Of a stretch of DNA of 64,000 nt, positions 24,426 through 32,944 are shown piece by piece. Source of the DNA: SIG437 sp045648985 (GTDB lineage Bacteria > Bacillota > Clostridia > UBA1381 > UBA9506); the NCBI GenBank assembly GCA_045648985.1, contig JAZROZ010000023.1:4270-68269 (forward strand). The letters are read 5' to 3'. The translations under genes were made by a program, and so were the position numbers. The first letter of the stretch is position 1, and each line of letters starts with the position of its first letter. The notes under the pieces were generated by a model, which worked only from the letters and a program-made list of their open reading frames with translations, searched no databases and was not told the origin of the DNA.

Positions 24426-25196
24426 ATGGCAGCAAGAAGAATGTTTGCAATATCTATAATAGAAAGTGACTCGTTTTTAAGAACACCTAAAGACGCACAG
24501 CTTCTATATTTTCATTTAGCTATGAGAGCTGATGACGATGGTTTTGTAAATAATCCGCAAATAATACAAAAAATGGTAGATGCAAGCGATGAAGATATGA
24601 ATGAGCTGATAGAGCGACAATTTATACTTCCGTTTGATAGCGGAATTGTAGTTATAAGACATTGGAAGATACATAATTACATTCAGTCTGACCGATATAA
24701 AGAGACACTATGTAAGTCTGAAAAGAGATTGCTTAAATTAGACGAAAACAAGGCTTATATGCGGTCAGAAGGGCAATGTATACAAAATGGATACAAAATG
24801 GATACACAGGTTAGGTTAGAGTTAGGTAAGGTTAGTTTAGGTAAGGGTAGTTTAGGTAAGGTTAGTAGTTGTAGTTACGAGGATAACGCAAAGGCTAAAC
24901 AGAAAACGACACCAGAAACGACAACCACAACAGAAAAAAATATACCAACACGAGAAGAGATTGAAAGCTATTGTCAGGTTGCAAAAATAAGCATAGACAT
25001 AGATGACTTTATCTCATACAACGAGGTGCAAGGCTGGAAGTGTAAGAACTGGAAAGCAGCAGTCAAACGTTGGAAAAAGAATGAGGCTCGATTTGAAGAA
25101 AAGAAAAAGCAAGGACAACAGTCTGAAACTAAGTCCAGCAAATATGATTTTGAGGCTGTTCAGAAGAAAGCCTTTAATAATATTAGCCGTCAATAA
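24426..25196 (+). CDS. Phage-type replication initiator / replisome organizer
   Basis: 256 residues. The N-terminal domain (RTPKDAQLLYFHLAMRADDDGFVNN, VVIRHWKIHNYIQSDRYKET) is the winged-helix region of phage replisome organizers; the centre (residues about 129-148) is a Leu-Gly-Lys-Val/Gly-Ser repeat encoded by DNA iterons; the C-terminal part (REEIESYCQVAKISIDIDDFISYNEVQGWKCKNWKAAVKRWKKNEAR) matches the DnaD-like/primosome tail found in such proteins. ATG at 24426. It is predicted to bind its own internal origin and recruit host helicase. Confidence 0.82.
   Translation: MAARRMFAISIIESDSFLRTPKDAQLLYFHLAMRADDDGFVNNPQIIQKMVDASDEDMNELIERQFILPFDSGIVVIRHWKIHNYIQSDRYKETLCKSEKRLLKLDENKAYMRSEGQCIQNGYKMDTQVRLELGKVSLGKGSLGKVSSCSYEDNAKAKQKTTPETTTTTEKNIPTREEIESYCQVAKISIDIDDFISYNEVQGWKCKNWKAAVKRWKKNEARFEEKKKQGQQSETKSSKYDFEAVQKKAFNNISRQ
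24809..24867 (+). repeat. 15-bp iterons inside the initiator gene, candidate replication origin
   Basis: TTAGGTAAGGTTAG at 24822, TTAGGTAAGGGTAG at 24837, TTAGGTAAGGTTAG at 24852: exact 15-bp period, with a partial copy at 24811. A pair of TACAAAATGGA direct repeats (24781-24802) stands just upstream. Origins inside initiator genes are established for many Firmicutes phages and satellites; function here is inferred. Confidence 0.72.
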
Positions 25197-25234
25197 GGTT
25201 CTAAAGAACATAACTAACGAAGGAGCAAGGAATA

Positions 25235-25486
25235 TTGAATGCTGATAAGATAAATACTACCAAGTGCCCTTTTTTTGTATCTACTGCTATAAAAAGTATC
25301 ACTTGCAAAGGCATAGCGGAAAAGTATGATATAAAACTTTTATTTACATCGGGACAAAAAAGGGATATGCATAAAAATATCTTTTGTGATAGCAGATATA
25401 ATTATTGTGAGCTATATTCTATGCTCGAGAAAGGAAAAAACTGTCGAGGAACTGTCGAAATTAAGGATAATTATATGCCAGGATAA
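25235..25486 (+). CDS. Small Cys-rich phage protein, function unknown
   Basis: 83 residues with cysteines at TKCPFF, ITCKGI, IFCDSRYNYCELY and KNCRG, a possible zinc site. TTG start with AAGGAG 9 bases upstream. This kind of small Cys protein often follows the replication gene in clostridial prophages, but I recognise no family. Confidence 0.6.
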   Translation: MNADKINTTKCPFFVSTAIKSITCKGIAEKYDIKLLFTSGQKRDMHKNIFCDSRYNYCELYSMLEKGKNCRGTVEIKDNYMPG

Positions 25487-25489
25487 AGT

Positions 25490-26074
25490 TTAAAATGCTA
25501 TGTTTTATAATGCAGTGTGTGTATTCCTGCGAACAGGGACAAACAGGGAAGCTTTGTTAAAGGCCATAGCGGTCACTTAATTAGATTTTGTCTGGGAATA
25601 ATTCCCCACTATAAAAAAGGGGAAATATATCATGCCGCTATCTATAAAAAAGAGATTGAAACAAAGGACTAAGCTCTGCATCGGCGAGGCAGTACCTAAA
25701 ACTGCACATAAAAAAATATGACAAACAAAGGACAAAAGGATGACATAAACAAATGAATCTGTTTTAAGTCTGATACCTAAATGAGCTGAGAAAATATATG
25801 CGTATTCTAAGAAAACAGAAAACAAACAGAGAGCGAACAGAGAGAAATATACAACAAAAGTACAACAAAAACCGATAATAAAATTCTTTATGAGTTTAAG
25901 AAACATTACGATATATGGTATAGCGGCCAAGAGCTTGCAAAAGGGTGCGAAGAAAAAAGGGAGACAAACAGAGGACGAAAAACGAAAAAGTTTGTAAAAC
26001 TTTGTAACAAAAAATATACTTTGTGCAATAAACTGTGCAATAAAAGGGATTTGCAGAAGATTGTAAAAAATAGG
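25490..26074 (+). other. Decayed or non-coding tail of the element
   Basis: About 590 bases without a convincing gene. A purine-rich ACAAACARRGRRC-like motif recurs near 25539, 25722, 25829 and 25964. A start-less plus-strand frame runs from about 25817 to 26087 (contains HYDIWYSGQELAKGCEEK), compatible with a degraded phage gene. Minus-strand hydrophobic frames here look like shadows of the A/G-rich strand. Confidence 0.5.
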
Positions 26075-26075
26075 A

Positions 26076-26106
26076 AAACCGCCTAAATGTAGTATTTAAG
26101 CGGTTT
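26076..26106 (-). terminator. Terminator of tRNA-Lys(CTT)
   Basis: On the minus strand AAACCGCTTAAAT pairs with ATTTAGGCGGTTT and is followed by a T-rich stretch. Confidence 0.85.
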
Positions 26107-26112
26107 GTAATG

Positions 26113-26188
26113 TGGTACACCATCGGGGGCTCGAACCCCGGACACCCTGATTAAGAGTCAGGTGCTCTACCAGCTGAGCTAATGGTGC
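26113..26188 (-). tRNA. tRNA-Lys(CTT)
   Basis: Acceptor GCACCAT pairs with ATGGTGT, anticodon loop CTCTTAA (CTT, reads AAG), T arm CCGGGGTTCGAGCCCCCG, CCA encoded. Confidence 0.95.
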
Positions 26189-26295
26189 ATATTCTTCTTC
26201 CAACGAGATAATATTATAGCACATTAAAACATATTTGTAAAGACTTTTTTCGAAAAAAATGCAAATTTTTAAAAAATATTTTAAGTTGAAAGGTA

Positions 26296-26324
26296 TAGAC
26301 TTTTAAATCTATTTATGATATAAT
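26296..26324 (+). promoter_or_regulatory. Predicted promoter of trpB
   Basis: TAGACT (26296-26301), 17-base spacer, TATAAT (26319-26324). No T-box, trp leader peptide or TRAP-like repeat was seen between it and the gene. Confidence 0.5.
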
Positions 26325-26359
26325 AAAACAATATTTCATAAAGAGGTGTTACACACAAA

Positions 26360-27601
26360 ATGAACAAATATAGAGATTTTGATAATTATTTAAAAGAGTT
26401 CCCAACTGAAGATGGTTTTTTTGGTCAGTATGGTGGCTCATATATTACAGATAAGCTTCAGGCAGCCTTTAAAGAAGCTGATGATGCATATGAGGCAATA
26501 TGCCATTCAGCACAGTTTATTAACGAGCTGAGAAGAATAAGAAAAGAATTTCAGGGGAGACCGACACCTGTTTATCACTGTGAAAGACTCTCTAAAATAT
26601 TTGGTAATTGTCAGATTTATTTAAAAAGAGAGGACTTAAACCACACAGGAGCTCATAAGCTCAATCATTGTATGGGTGAAGGACTTTTGGCAAAATATCT
26701 TGGAAAGAAAAAGATAATCGCAGAAACAGGCGCAGGTCAGCATGGTGTTGCTATTGCAACTGCAGCAGCATATTTCGGGATGGAATGTGATGTTTATATG
26801 GGTGAAGTGGATATTAAAAAGCAACATCCTAACGTTATAAGAATGAAGATGCTTGGTGCAAATGTAATTCCTGTTACAAAAGGACTTAAGACATTAAAGG
26901 AAGCTTGTGATGCTGCATTTGAAGCATATCTTAATGAATATGAAGATGCAATATATTGTATAGGAACTGCGGCAGGTCCGCATCCTTTCCCGAAAATGGT
27001 AAGAGATTTTCAGTCTGTTATAGGAATTGAGGCAAGAGAACAGTTCCTGGAAATGACAGGTATTATGCCAGATGCCGTTTGTGCTTGTGTCGGCGGTGGC
27101 TCAAATTCACTTGGTATGTTTGTTCCGTTTTTAGCTGACCCTGTTGAAATATACGGAATAGAACCGCTTGGCAGAGGCTCAAAAGTGGGTGACCACGCAG
27201 CAACTATGCGCTTTGGAACAAAAGGTAAAATTCACGGATATGAATCATACGTCCTTCAGGACGAAAATGGCGAACCGCTACCTGTATATTCTATAGCGAG
27301 CGGACTTGACTATCCGGGTGTTGGTCCTGAACATGCTTATTTAAGAGATGCAGGAAGAGTTAACTATGATGTTGTTTCTGATGAAGAAGCGATGGAAGCA
27401 TTCTTCCTTCTTTCAAGATATGAGGGCATCATTCCTGCAATAGAGAGTGCGCATGCTGTAGCTTATGCACTTAAATATGCTAAAGAACACAAATCAGGTT
27501 CAATCCTTGTTTGTTTGTCAGGCAGAGGCGATAAGGATATTGATTATGTTTATGAAAATTATGGTTGCGGGGAAAAGTTTAAGCTTGACTATGACGTATA
27601 A
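26360..27601 (+). CDS. trpB: Tryptophan synthase beta subunit, stand-alone
   Basis: PLP enzyme that condenses indole with serine to tryptophan. The 413 residues include the PLP lysine Lys100 in HTGAHKLNH, Glu122 in AETGAGQHG, the phosphate loop CVGGGSNSLG, SGLDYPGVGPEHA and the LSGRGDKD end. Family members nearly always read GAHKINN; here it is KLNH, a change in the active-site loop. trpA and all other trp genes are absent from the flanks, and the gene has its own promoter and terminator. An indole-salvage role is likely, but another beta-replacement reaction is possible. Confidence 0.9.
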   Translation: MNKYRDFDNYLKEFPTEDGFFGQYGGSYITDKLQAAFKEADDAYEAICHSAQFINELRRIRKEFQGRPTPVYHCERLSKIFGNCQIYLKREDLNHTGAHKLNHCMGEGLLAKYLGKKKIIAETGAGQHGVAIATAAAYFGMECDVYMGEVDIKKQHPNVIRMKMLGANVIPVTKGLKTLKEACDAAFEAYLNEYEDAIYCIGTAAGPHPFPKMVRDFQSVIGIEAREQFLEMTGIMPDAVCACVGGGSNSLGMFVPFLADPVEIYGIEPLGRGSKVGDHAATMRFGTKGKIHGYESYVLQDENGEPLPVYSIASGLDYPGVGPEHAYLRDAGRVNYDVVSDEEAMEAFFLLSRYEGIIPAIESAHAVAYALKYAKEHKSGSILVCLSGRGDKDIDYVYENYGCGEKFKLDYDV

Positions 27602-27612
27602 GAAATAGAGTA

Positions 27613-27649
27613 ATAAAAAACGGCATCTTCATCGAAGATGCCGTTTTTA
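27613..27649. terminator. Bidirectional terminator between trpB and nhaC
   Basis: Stem AAAAACGGCATCTTC / GAAGATGCCGTTTTT, ATC loop, T runs both ways. Confidence 0.9.
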
Positions 27650-27657
27650 TATGTTAT

Positions 27658-29280
27658 TTACTGAACCGTTTTGTTCTTAGTAATAGCTTTAATTACAAAG
27701 AGTGTTGCAATTGTTAAGATAATTCCTATTGGAAGGAGAACGTAAGCACTCTGAACAACTGCAGCTAAAAGATAAACAACAAATGAGATAGCGGCAACTG
27801 TGATTGTATATGGAAGCTGTGTAGATACGTGGTTGATATGATTTGACTGGCTTCCTGCAGATGACATAATTGTTGTATCTGAAATAGGTGAGCAGTGGTC
27901 ACCGCAAACAGCACCAGCAAGACAAGCTGAAACACCGATAATTAAGAGATTGCTGTCAGCAGGGAAGATTGCTGTAACAATCGGGATTAAGATACCAAAT
28001 GTACCCCAAGACGTTCCTGTTGAGAATGAGAGTACACAAGCAACCAAGAAGATAATTGCAGGTAAGAAGTTTGCAAGGCCTGCAGCTGCTGAATCCATAA
28101 GCATTTCAACATATTCTGCTGCACCTAAAAGGCCTGTCATATTCTTAAGTGCGGTTGCAAATGTCAAGATTAAGATTGCAGGAACCATTGCAATAAAGCC
28201 CTTTGGAATACACTCCATAGCTTCTTTGAATGTGATGATTCTTCTTGCAATTAGGTAAACTATTGCAACTATTAAAGCGACTAAAGCACCCCAGGGAAGA
28301 CCTACTGTTGCATCTGTATTACCAAACGCTGTTACAAAATCATCTCCTGCAAAGAATCCGCCGACATATAAAAGACCGAGGATAGATAAGATAACTAGTA
28401 CGATAACAGGGAAAATAAGGTCAACAACTTTACCCTTTGGATTAGCTTCTTCTACATCAACCTTTTTGGCATCTTCTTTTCCACTTGTAAATAAGTCGCC
28501 TTTAGTCATTGCATTGAATTCATGTAATTTCATCGCGCCGTAATCGAACTTCATAAGAATAATTGCGATTATAAATACAAACATCAAAAGTGAGTAGAAG
28601 TTATAAGGAATTGCACGAATGAAAAGCTCAATTCCTGAAAAACCTGTACCCTCTGTGAATTCAGAAACGGCTGCTGCCCAAGAAGAAACAGGAGCAATCA
28701 TACAAACAGGAGCAGCTGTTGCATCGATTAAGAATGCGAGCTTAGCACGTGAAATTTTGTGACTATCTGTAACTGGGAGCATAACGCTACCTACTGTTAA
28801 GCAGTTAAAATAGTCGTCGATGAAAATCAAAACACCTAAAATAAATGTTGCAAACATTGCACCGACACGTGATTTGATGTGCGTTTCTGCCCAACGACCA
28901 AATGCTGCAGAGCCGCCTGCTTTGTTTACTAAAGCAACGAGTGCACCAAGTATTACCAAGAACACGAAAATACCGGCTGTGCCTGCTACTGCATCAATAA
29001 TGCCGGCACTTACAACGTTGTCAAGTGCCATAACAGGATTGAAGTTAGCGGAGAGTAATCCGCCCAAAACAATACCGATAAACAAGGAAGAATAAACTTC
29101 TTTTGTTATCAGGGCGAGCGCGATAGCCACAAGCGGTGGAACAAGAGCCCAGAATGTTGAATGGAAATTGCTTACAAATTCTCCGTCTTCACCTGTTGCA
29201 AACACCATAAGTGATGTTGAGAACAACACTAAGAGAGAAATGAGAACTGTGATGATTGTCTTTTTGTTTAAAAATCTCAT
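27658..29280 (-). CDS. NhaC-family Na+/H+ antiporter
   Basis: Membrane exchanger of about 12 helices in 540 residues. The NhaC family pattern is seen in WALVPPLVAIALALITKEVYSSLFIGI, FIDDYFNCLTVGSVMLPV with acidic residues in the membrane, DATAAPVCMIAPVSSWAA and GDHCSPISDTTIMSS. Substrates in the family include Na+/H+, malate/lactate and amino acids, so the ion is not certain. GGAGG lies before the ATG at 29280. Single gene; promoter at 29332-29360 overlaps the end of the upstream EamA gene. A perfect palindrome TTGTGA-N5-TCACAA (29303-29319) between promoter and start may be an operator. Confidence 0.88.
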   Translation of the reverse strand: MRFLNKKTIITVLISLLVLFSTSLMVFATGEDGEFVSNFHSTFWALVPPLVAIALALITKEVYSSLFIGIVLGGLLSANFNPVMALDNVVSAGIIDAVAGTAGIFVFLVILGALVALVNKAGGSAAFGRWAETHIKSRVGAMFATFILGVLIFIDDYFNCLTVGSVMLPVTDSHKISRAKLAFLIDATAAPVCMIAPVSSWAAAVSEFTEGTGFSGIELFIRAIPYNFYSLLMFVFIIAIILMKFDYGAMKLHEFNAMTKGDLFTSGKEDAKKVDVEEANPKGKVVDLIFPVIVLVILSILGLLYVGGFFAGDDFVTAFGNTDATVGLPWGALVALIVAIVYLIARRIITFKEAMECIPKGFIAMVPAILILTFATALKNMTGLLGAAEYVEMLMDSAAAGLANFLPAIIFLVACVLSFSTGTSWGTFGILIPIVTAIFPADSNLLIIGVSACLAGAVCGDHCSPISDTTIMSSAGSQSNHINHVSTQLPYTITVAAISFVVYLLAAVVQSAYVLLPIGIILTIATLFVIKAITKNKTVQ

Positions 29281-29302
29281 TTTTAAACCTCCGTCTTATT
29301 AT

Positions 29303-29319
29303 TTGTGATTTGTTCACAA
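29303..29319. promoter_or_regulatory. Operator-like palindrome upstream of nhaC
   Basis: TTGTGA-N5-TCACAA, perfect dyad between the predicted promoter and the start codon. The binding protein is unknown. Confidence 0.4.
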
Positions 29320-29331
29320 TTTGTTAATTTT

Positions 29332-29360
29332 ATGTTAGCATATTATGGAAAAATTGTCAA
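29332..29360 (-). promoter_or_regulatory. Predicted promoter of nhaC
   Basis: Minus strand: TTGACA (29360-29355), 17-base spacer, TAACAT (29337-29332). Confidence 0.5.
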
Positions 29361-30292
29361 GCCGTTTTCGACGTTTTATGACAATTTCCCCGTTTTTCAG
29401 GAAGCTGTACTAAAATGATGGCAACAAACATTAATATACATCCTAAAATCTCTCGTATATCAAGCTGACCGCCTGTTAATTCCCATCCGCATGCTACTAA
29501 AATTACTGTTGTAAGGGAAGCAAAAACTGACTCTAAGCTCATTAAGATTGATGCAGATGTCGGGTCAGTATATTTCTGTGCAACAATCTGCAGAGTATAT
29601 GCAACACCACACGACATAATGCCTGAATATCCGATGGAAGCCCAACAATTAAGTACAAGCTTTGGCTCGGGGATTTCAGTAAACAGCATACATATAATAT
29701 TTATGATTCCGCATACGAAAAACTGAATTGATGCAAGCTTAACACCGTCAACCTTTGGTGAGTAGTAGTCAATAACTAAAATATGTCCTGCGAAAACAAA
29801 AGCACAAATAAAAGTTAAAACATCGCCTTTGTTTATTGATAAGTCGGAGTCAATGCACATAAGGTAAAGACCTGTAACTGCTATCAAAACAGAAATAATC
29901 ATAACAGGACGAAGCTTTTTGCCCATAAAAAGATATGTAAATGGAATGATTACCATATATAAAGCTGTGATAAATCCTGATTTTCCGGGACTTGTATAAA
30001 CCATTCCTGCCGTTTGCAGAGTACTTGCTATGCAAAGAAGTATTCCGCATAAAACACCTGCTATAATGAGAGTTTTATCAATTTTATAAATGGGGGTGCC
30101 TTTTTTCTTTTTAGCTCTGTCAAGGAAAAATATAACGGGAAGAAGAACTATACCGCCAAGAAGACTCCTAATTCCGTTAAATGCAACAGGCGGAATAAGT
30201 TCAACTCCCTTGCTTTGAGATATAAATGAAACTCCCCATACTAAAGCGATGAGAAAAAAAAGCATATTTCCTTTTAGTTTTTGATTTTTCAT
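29357..30292 (-). CDS. EamA-family (DMT superfamily) transporter
   Basis: Ten hydrophobic helices in 311 residues arranged as two EamA halves (residues about 8-145 and 155-295), a typical drug/metabolite exporter. Motifs: ALVWGVSFISQSKGVELIPPVAFNGIR in helix 1-2 and PTSASILMSLESVFASLTTVIL in the second repeat. GGAG lies 8 bases before the ATG. Substrate unknown. Divergence from other genes is not informative; the SLH-protein gene lies 42 bases upstream on the same strand. Confidence 0.88.
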   Translation of the reverse strand: MKNQKLKGNMLFFLIALVWGVSFISQSKGVELIPPVAFNGIRSLLGGIVLLPVIFFLDRAKKKKGTPIYKIDKTLIIAGVLCGILLCIASTLQTAGMVYTSPGKSGFITALYMVIIPFTYLFMGKKLRPVMIISVLIAVTGLYLMCIDSDLSINKGDVLTFICAFVFAGHILVIDYYSPKVDGVKLASIQFFVCGIINIICMLFTEIPEPKLVLNCWASIGYSGIMSCGVAYTLQIVAQKYTDPTSASILMSLESVFASLTTVILVACGWELTGGQLDIREILGCILMFVAIILVQLPEKRGNCHKTSKTA

Positions 30293-30333
30293 ATTATTTA
30301 CTCCGATTTATATTATATAGTCAGTTTGAAAGT

Positions 30334-30906
30334 TTACGATATTAATGCCGAGTAGCACAGTCTTACTGCATCTCCTCTTAAAAGTTTTTCGTTATTATAT
30401 ACAACACTCTTTGTAAAGTCGTCTGATAAAACACCTGATTCAATTCCCAACTGATACACATTTTCAATAGTAACATCATTGTATCCCAGCATAGTTAAAA
30501 GGATTTTTGTAAATTCCTTTCCTGTAATAACTCTGTCAGGGTGAAAAGTTGTTTCACTTGTGCCGTTTACAAGTCCCATCTTCTTTGCTGCAGTCACTTC
30601 CTTATATGCCCAATGTCCGTCTAAATCACTAAACACAGGCGAGGGCATACCAATAACTCCCGGATTTTCAGGATGCATCCTGAAAATGAGACAAACTGAT
30701 TCTGCTCGTGTAATATCTCTTTTCAGTTCATAGCCGTTCCCTGTTCCTTTTAAAACATCAAGAGCAATTAACAAAGCCACCTCAGTGCTATCTTCCTTAA
30801 GAATTGGTATATCGCTACGCGATAAAAATGTTTTATCTGCAAATGCTTGTGTACTACTTATAATTATGAAGAGTATCGCAAATGAAACTGATAATATTTT
30901 TTTCAT
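30334..30906 (-). CDS. Secreted S-layer-homology (SLH) domain protein
   Basis: 190 residues: signal peptide MKKILSVSFAILFIIISSTQAFA, then SLH repeats (residues about 40-85 with LKRDITRAESVCLIFRM; 90-140 with VFSDLDGHWAYKEVTAAKKMGLVNG and TFHPDRVITGKEFTKILLTMLGY; partial third). Such domains bind secondary cell-wall polymers. There is no additional catalytic domain, so it may be a small structural protein. Of three clustered ATGs I prefer 30906 since GGAG lies 9 bases before it. Confidence 0.83.
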   Translation of the reverse strand: MKKILSVSFAILFIIISSTQAFADKTFLSRSDIPILKEDSTEVALLIALDVLKGTGNGYELKRDITRAESVCLIFRMHPENPGVIGMPSPVFSDLDGHWAYKEVTAAKKMGLVNGTSETTFHPDRVITGKEFTKILLTMLGYNDVTIENVYQLGIESGVLSDDFTKSVVYNNEKLLRGDAVRLCYSALIS

Positions 30907-31033
30907 TTTCATCATCTCCTATTTATAAAGTATATCACAGAATAAGACTCAAATCAATTAAAAAGTGGCAGTTGTGTATATTTTCCATAATAAATAAGAA
31001 AATAACAGTATTATTATCAAGGAGTAAATGACT

Positions 31034-32944
31034 ATGGAAGATAAGAAAGGAACAAAACCATATATCCCTGCAGATAAGGTGATGCCCGAAATGACCGTAA
31101 CGTCAATAATAACGGGAGTAATACTTGCTTTGGTTTTCGGTGCTGCAAATGCATATCTCGGCTTAAGAGTAGGTATGACAGTTTCTGCTTCAATTCCTGC
31201 AGCAGTTGTGTCAATGGGCGTTTTGCGTGTTATACTTAAAAGAAATTCTGTTTTAGAAAGCAATGTTGTGCAAACTATCGGCTCAGCAGGTGAATCTGTT
31301 GCCGCAGGAGCGATTTTCACTTTGCCCGCACTGTTTTTATGGGCTAAGGAAGGGATAGCATCAAAACCGGATCTTTTGGAAATTACATTAATTGCACTTG
31401 TGGGCGGACTTTTAGGTGTGTTTTTTATGGTGCCATTAAGAAGCACATTAATCGTAAAAGAACACAATATACTGCCATATCCTGAAGGTACGGCTTGTGC
31501 TGAAGTGCTTTTGGCAGGGGAAGAAGGTGGCTCTAAGGCGTCCGTTGTGTTTGGCGGTATGGGATTTGCAGCAATCATAAAATTCATAATTGACGGTCTT
31601 AAAATCGTACCGGGAGAAATTTCACTCAAGGTAAAGGGATATAGCGGCGAGATAGGAACACAAATCTATCCTGCCGTTTTAGGTGTTGGATATATCTGTG
31701 GACCAAAAATTGCTTCATATATGTTTTCAGGTGGTGTGCTTAGCTGGCTTGTTATTATACCTCTTATTGTGATGTTTGGTAAAGACTCTGTTTTTTATCC
31801 CGCTAAAGAAACTATTGAAGCTCTATATAATAGCGGCGGAGCAAATGCGATATGGAGCACATATATAAGGTATATAGGTGCGGGAGCTTTAGCCTGTGGC
31901 GGAATAATTAGCCTCATAAAAAGTATGCCACTGATTTTAAATACTTTTAAGGAAACATTAAAAGGATTTAAGATAAAAGACGGTGAAAATGAAAAAAGAA
32001 CAGATAAAAATATAAGCATAAAAACTGTACTCTTGATGATTTGCATTTTAACACTTACAGTATGGCTTATACCGGTCATCCCAGTATCGTTTACGGGCGC
32101 TGTTATTGTTGTTGTCTTTGGATTCTTTTTTGGTTCAGTATCATCACGTATGGTAGGACTCGTTGGAAGCAGTAATAATCCCGTTTCAGGAATGGCTATT
32201 GCAACACTCATTATCACAACGTTTATTTTAAAGCTGGCAGGACAGTCTGGAAGTGCTGCTATGGTAAGTGCAATTGTTATAGGCTCTGTAATATGCATTA
32301 TAACGGCTGTAGCAAGTGACACATCTCAGGATTTAAAGACAGGATATCTGCTTGGTGCAACACCGAAAAAACAACAAATAGGCGAGATTGTTGGTGTGGT
32401 TTTTGCAGCACTTTCAATCGGTGGAACATTATATCTATTAGACAATGCTTGGGGATTTGGTTCAAAGGAGCTTGCCGCACCTCAGGCAACACTTATGAAA
32501 CTGATTGTAGAAGGTGTAATGGAAGCAAATCTGCCATGGGGATTAGTTTTCTCGGGTGTGTTCATTGCTATTGTAGCAGAAATATTAGGAATACCGGTAC
32601 TGGCTTTTGCGATAGGAATTTATCTCCCTGTACACCTTAATGCGTGTATTATGGCAGGTGGATTAATAAGACTTTTAGCAGACAGACTAAAGGGAAGCGA
32701 AAAACGCAGAAAAACGGCAATCAGCAACGGACTTTTGTTTTGCTCAGGAATGATTGCAGGAGAGGGTATAGCAGGTATAATACTTGCTGTTTTAGCGGTA
32801 AGCGGTGTTGCAGCCCTTGTTGATATGTCGGCTCTGACAGAAAATGGTGGAAATTTAGTAATTTTAGGAAGTTTGATTATTTTTGGGATTATAATTATTT
32901 CTGTATTGAAAATTACCGTATGGAGAAAGGAAAAAAATGAATAA
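31034..32944 (+). CDS. OPT-family oligopeptide/metal-complex transporter
   Basis: 636-residue polytopic transporter (about 14-16 helices) of the bacterial OPT family. Seen: ALVFGAANAYLGLRVGMTVSASIPAAVVSM near the N-terminus, NILPYPEGTACAEVL (the family hallmark), and GLVGSSNNPVSGMAIATL in the second half. Members take up short peptides or metal chelates. ATG 31034 lies 9 bases after AAGGAG; the in-frame ATG at 31028 is too close. The downstream PqqD-like gene overlaps its end by 8 bases. Confidence 0.92.
   Translation: MEDKKGTKPYIPADKVMPEMTVTSIITGVILALVFGAANAYLGLRVGMTVSASIPAAVVSMGVLRVILKRNSVLESNVVQTIGSAGESVAAGAIFTLPALFLWAKEGIASKPDLLEITLIALVGGLLGVFFMVPLRSTLIVKEHNILPYPEGTACAEVLLAGEEGGSKASVVFGGMGFAAIIKFIIDGLKIVPGEISLKVKGYSGEIGTQIYPAVLGVGYICGPKIASYMFSGGVLSWLVIIPLIVMFGKDSVFYPAKETIEALYNSGGANAIWSTYIRYIGAGALACGGIISLIKSMPLILNTFKETLKGFKIKDGENEKRTDKNISIKTVLLMICILTLTVWLIPVIPVSFTGAVIVVVFGFFFGSVSSRMVGLVGSSNNPVSGMAIATLIITTFILKLAGQSGSAAMVSAIVIGSVICIITAVASDTSQDLKTGYLLGATPKKQQIGEIVGVVFAALSIGGTLYLLDNAWGFGSKELAAPQATLMKLIVEGVMEANLPWGLVFSGVFIAIVAEILGIPVLAFAIGIYLPVHLNACIMAGGLIRLLADRLKGSEKRRKTAISNGLLFCSGMIAGEGIAGIILAVLAVSGVAALVDMSALTENGGNLVILGSLIIFGIIIISVLKITVWRKEKNE

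Larger units (their letters stand above)
19375..26074. mobile_element. Integrated phage-like element or satellite (right end not located)
   Basis: Holds integrase, HEPN/MNT pair, CI-like repressor, divergent operator-promoter region, a rightward operon of small phage-type proteins and a replication initiator with iterons. No terminase, portal, capsid, tail or lysis gene is present. The left end is the att core at 19375-19397. The right end is uncertain: coding quality fades after 25486 and tRNA-Lys (26113) with its own terminator is host sequence. No second core copy is visible before tRNA-Lys. The gene order int/repressor leftward, regulators-rep-ori rightward is like phage-inducible chromosomal islands. 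Confidence 0.75.

Noticed and set aside
24809..24867. CRISPR array
   Set aside because: Repeats are contiguous 15-mers inside a coding gene with no spacers; no cas genes in the window.
25577..25930. 117-residue hydrophobic minus-strand frame (and 25896-26123 beside it)
   Set aside because: Hydrophobicity comes from the complement of an A/G-rich plus strand; no ribosome site, and the second frame runs through the tRNA-Lys terminator.
26113..26188. tRNA-Lys as the attachment site of the element
   Set aside because: It shares only four bases with the 19375-19397 core and keeps its own terminator.
26189..26359. T-box or trp leader before trpB
   Set aside because: No T-box sequence, leader peptide or antiterminator pairs; only a promoter-like element.
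30958..31629. 223-residue minus-strand frame inside the OPT gene
   Set aside because: Shadow of the transporter frame; rich in Ser/Thr/Pro from antisense reading and without a ribosome site.
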